Below are positions 62,919-64,000 of a stretch of 64,000 nucleotides of DNA, piece by piece; the first letter of the stretch is position 1; each line of letters opens with the position of its first letter. A program made the position numbers and the translations under genes. This stretch comes from Opitutaceae bacterium (lineage in GTDB: Bacteria > Verrucomicrobiota > Verrucomicrobiia > Opitutales > Opitutaceae): positions 1 to 64,000 of the forward strand of contig JANQKV010000026.1 in the NCBI GenBank assembly GCA_028280945.1, written 5' to 3'. Below the pieces are notes generated by a model that worked only from the letters and a program-made list of their open reading frames with translations, was not told the DNA's origin and searched no databases.

Positions 62919-64000
62919 TCAGGCCTCGGGCCGGTTCGAGGCCGCCGTCGTCTTGTCCGCGTCGTTTTCAGCCACCAATTCGGTGACGTCCTTGTGGATT
63001 GCGGGTCCATCGGGTTTCTTCGGCGCTTCGGCCTGCGCGGCATTGACGGCACCGACGGCCAGGGCGGCAGCGGTGGGGACGACCTTTTTCAACGAAGAAC
63101 GGGCGTGCACGTGCTCGGAAGCGGCTGCCGCGGCGACCGTGTTCTCGTGCTCAGCCCGCATGCCTTCTTCCAATACCCGCTTGGGCACGGCTTTGAAGCC
63201 CCAAATGAAGCCGGTCCATGAAAGCATCTTCAGGCCGTAGTAGGTCAGATCGATTTCCCACCAGTAGAAACCGTTGCGGGTCGCGCTTTGGTAGCGGTGG
63301 TGGTTGTTGTGCCAGCCTTCGCCGAGGCAGATGAGCGACAGGATGAAGCTGTTGCGCGAATCATCGTCGGTTTTAAATCGGCGTTTGCCCATGAGGTGGG
63401 CCATGGAGTTGATGCACGACGTGCCGTGGAAGAGGGCGGTGGTGCTGAAGAAGAAACCCCAGACGAGCATCTGCGCGCCGCTGGTGCCAAGCCCGGGAGC
63501 AAAGGCTTCCAGCGCAACACCGACGCCAAAGATCGCCGTGGCAAACAACACCGGCACGATGATGTCGAAGCGGTTGAGAAAGACCAACTCGGGAAACTTC
63601 GCCAAGTCCTTCACCTGTGAATAGTCGGTGGGGAAATTGCGGCGGCTGGTGATCCAGCCGATGTGGGACCACCAGAAACCGTGGACGTGGGGTGAGTGGG
63701 CGTCATGTTCGTCGTCGCTGTGCTTGTGATGGTGACGGTGGTGGTAGGCCCACCAGAGCGGCCCGCGTTGCACCGTGGTGCCTCCCCAGACGGCGAGAAG
63801 GAACTGGCCGATCCGGGAGGTGGAGTAGGTTTTGTGGGAAAAGTAGCGGTGGTAGATGCCGGTGACGGCAAACATCCGTGCAAAGTAAAGGAAAACCGCC
63901 GCGCCTACGGCGAACCAGCTCCAGCCTACGAAGATGACCCCCAGGCAGCCCGCATGCAGCACCACAAACGGCATGACCCGCACCCAATCCACCTTATCGG
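62919..64000 (-). CDS. Acyl-CoA/acyl-lipid desaturase, 5' end outside the window
   Basis: The reading frame remains open to the right edge (a GTG at 63992 exists but codons continue upstream), so the N-terminus is missing. Three histidine boxes of membrane delta-9 desaturases are present: HRYFSH, HHRHHHKH and HNNHH, with ICLGEGWHNNHHRYQSATRN intact. It introduces a cis double bond that the downstream methyltransferases could use. An Ala/Glu-rich tail of about 80 residues after the catalytic core, with ALAVGAVNAAQAEA, is unusual for the family. Confidence 0.92.
   Translation of the reverse strand, partial: DKVDWVRVMPFVVLHAGCLGVIFVGWSWFAVGAAVFLYFARMFAVTGIYHRYFSHKTYSTSRIGQFLLAVWGGTTVQRGPLWWAYHHRHHHKHSDDEHDAHSPHVHGFWWSHIGWITSRRNFPTDYSQVKDLAKFPELVFLNRFDIIVPVLFATAIFGVGVALEAFAPGLGTSGAQMLVWGFFFSTTALFHGTSCINSMAHLMGKRRFKTDDDSRNSFILSLICLGEGWHNNHHRYQSATRNGFYWWEIDLTYYGLKMLSWTGFIWGFKAVPKRVLEEGMRAEHENTVAAAAASEHVHARSSLKKVVPTAAALAVGAVNAAQAEAPKKPDGPAIHKDVTELVAENDADKTTAASNRPEA

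Overview
This is a high-GC stretch (62% in one 60-base piece I counted by hand) of a Gram-negative chromosome. I read it as Verrucomicrobiota, most likely family Opitutaceae. The reasons are a TonB-dependent receptor with an N-terminal ELSPFTV motif, a LamG protein ending in a PEP-CTERM anchor, several Gfo/Idh/MocA dehydrogenases, a LacI-controlled glycan locus without a SusD partner, and house-keeping genes scattered singly instead of in proteobacterial order. This placement is inference. I see no rRNA, convincing tRNA, CRISPR array, integrase or insertion sequence.

Layout. 1-5228, mostly minus strand: a secreted protein with three phage-tail-collar domains (cut by the left edge), an AIM24-family protein, a small exported protein, a tatA-smr pair behind a repeat-rich element, and an aldose-epimerase-like mutarotase. 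5406-9054: an operon of long NfeD, short NfeD, flotillin-like FloA and an unknown membrane-anchored protein. 9204-12723: RodZ-like protein and FtsK. 12850-16476: manA, an AsmA-like protein, grpE and dnaJ with a strong terminator. 16611-20202: two Gfo/Idh/MocA oxidoreductases and a secreted beta-propeller glycosidase-like protein. 20226-26716: purN, argC, then a tightly overlapping creB-creC-creD-small ORF-membrane protein-GPP34 (GOLPH3-like) operon. 26855-40382: mainly single genes (prmA, an aquaporin with altered NPA motifs, aroE, katG, a SirB1-like protein, a YggS-like PLP protein, a LysR regulator, a GT2 glycosyltransferase, a TlpA-like thioredoxin, a GH3-like adenylating enzyme, a pseudouridine synthase and a ThuA protein).

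40590-54667 is a carbohydrate-use region: a LamG/PEP-CTERM protein, a sugar MFS, a clan-A-like glycosidase with a LacI regulator, a PhyH dioxygenase, a sugar porter with a dehydrogenase, and a TonB receptor followed by a GH43 glycosidase and an aldo/keto reductase. Five palindromes with the core TGTGCACA lie only in the two divergent promoter regions of this locus. Three are exactly 20 bp apart and a fourth is 104 bp further on. I read this as a local regulon, probably of the LacI protein encoded in the cluster.

54680-64000: a TPR protein, a 22-bp perfect inverted repeat, then a long minus-strand lipid-modification cluster. It holds a fatty-acid desaturase (cut by the right edge), an FAD-dependent oxidase, DUF1365, two cyclopropane-fatty-acid-synthase-type methyltransferases, DUF1475, DUF2062 and DUF1295 proteins. 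A gene of clearly lower GC with a TonB C-terminal-like domain sits inside it. The window is mostly ordinary chromosome. The least described parts are the Cre-GPP34 operon, the TGTGCACA regulon and the lipid cluster.
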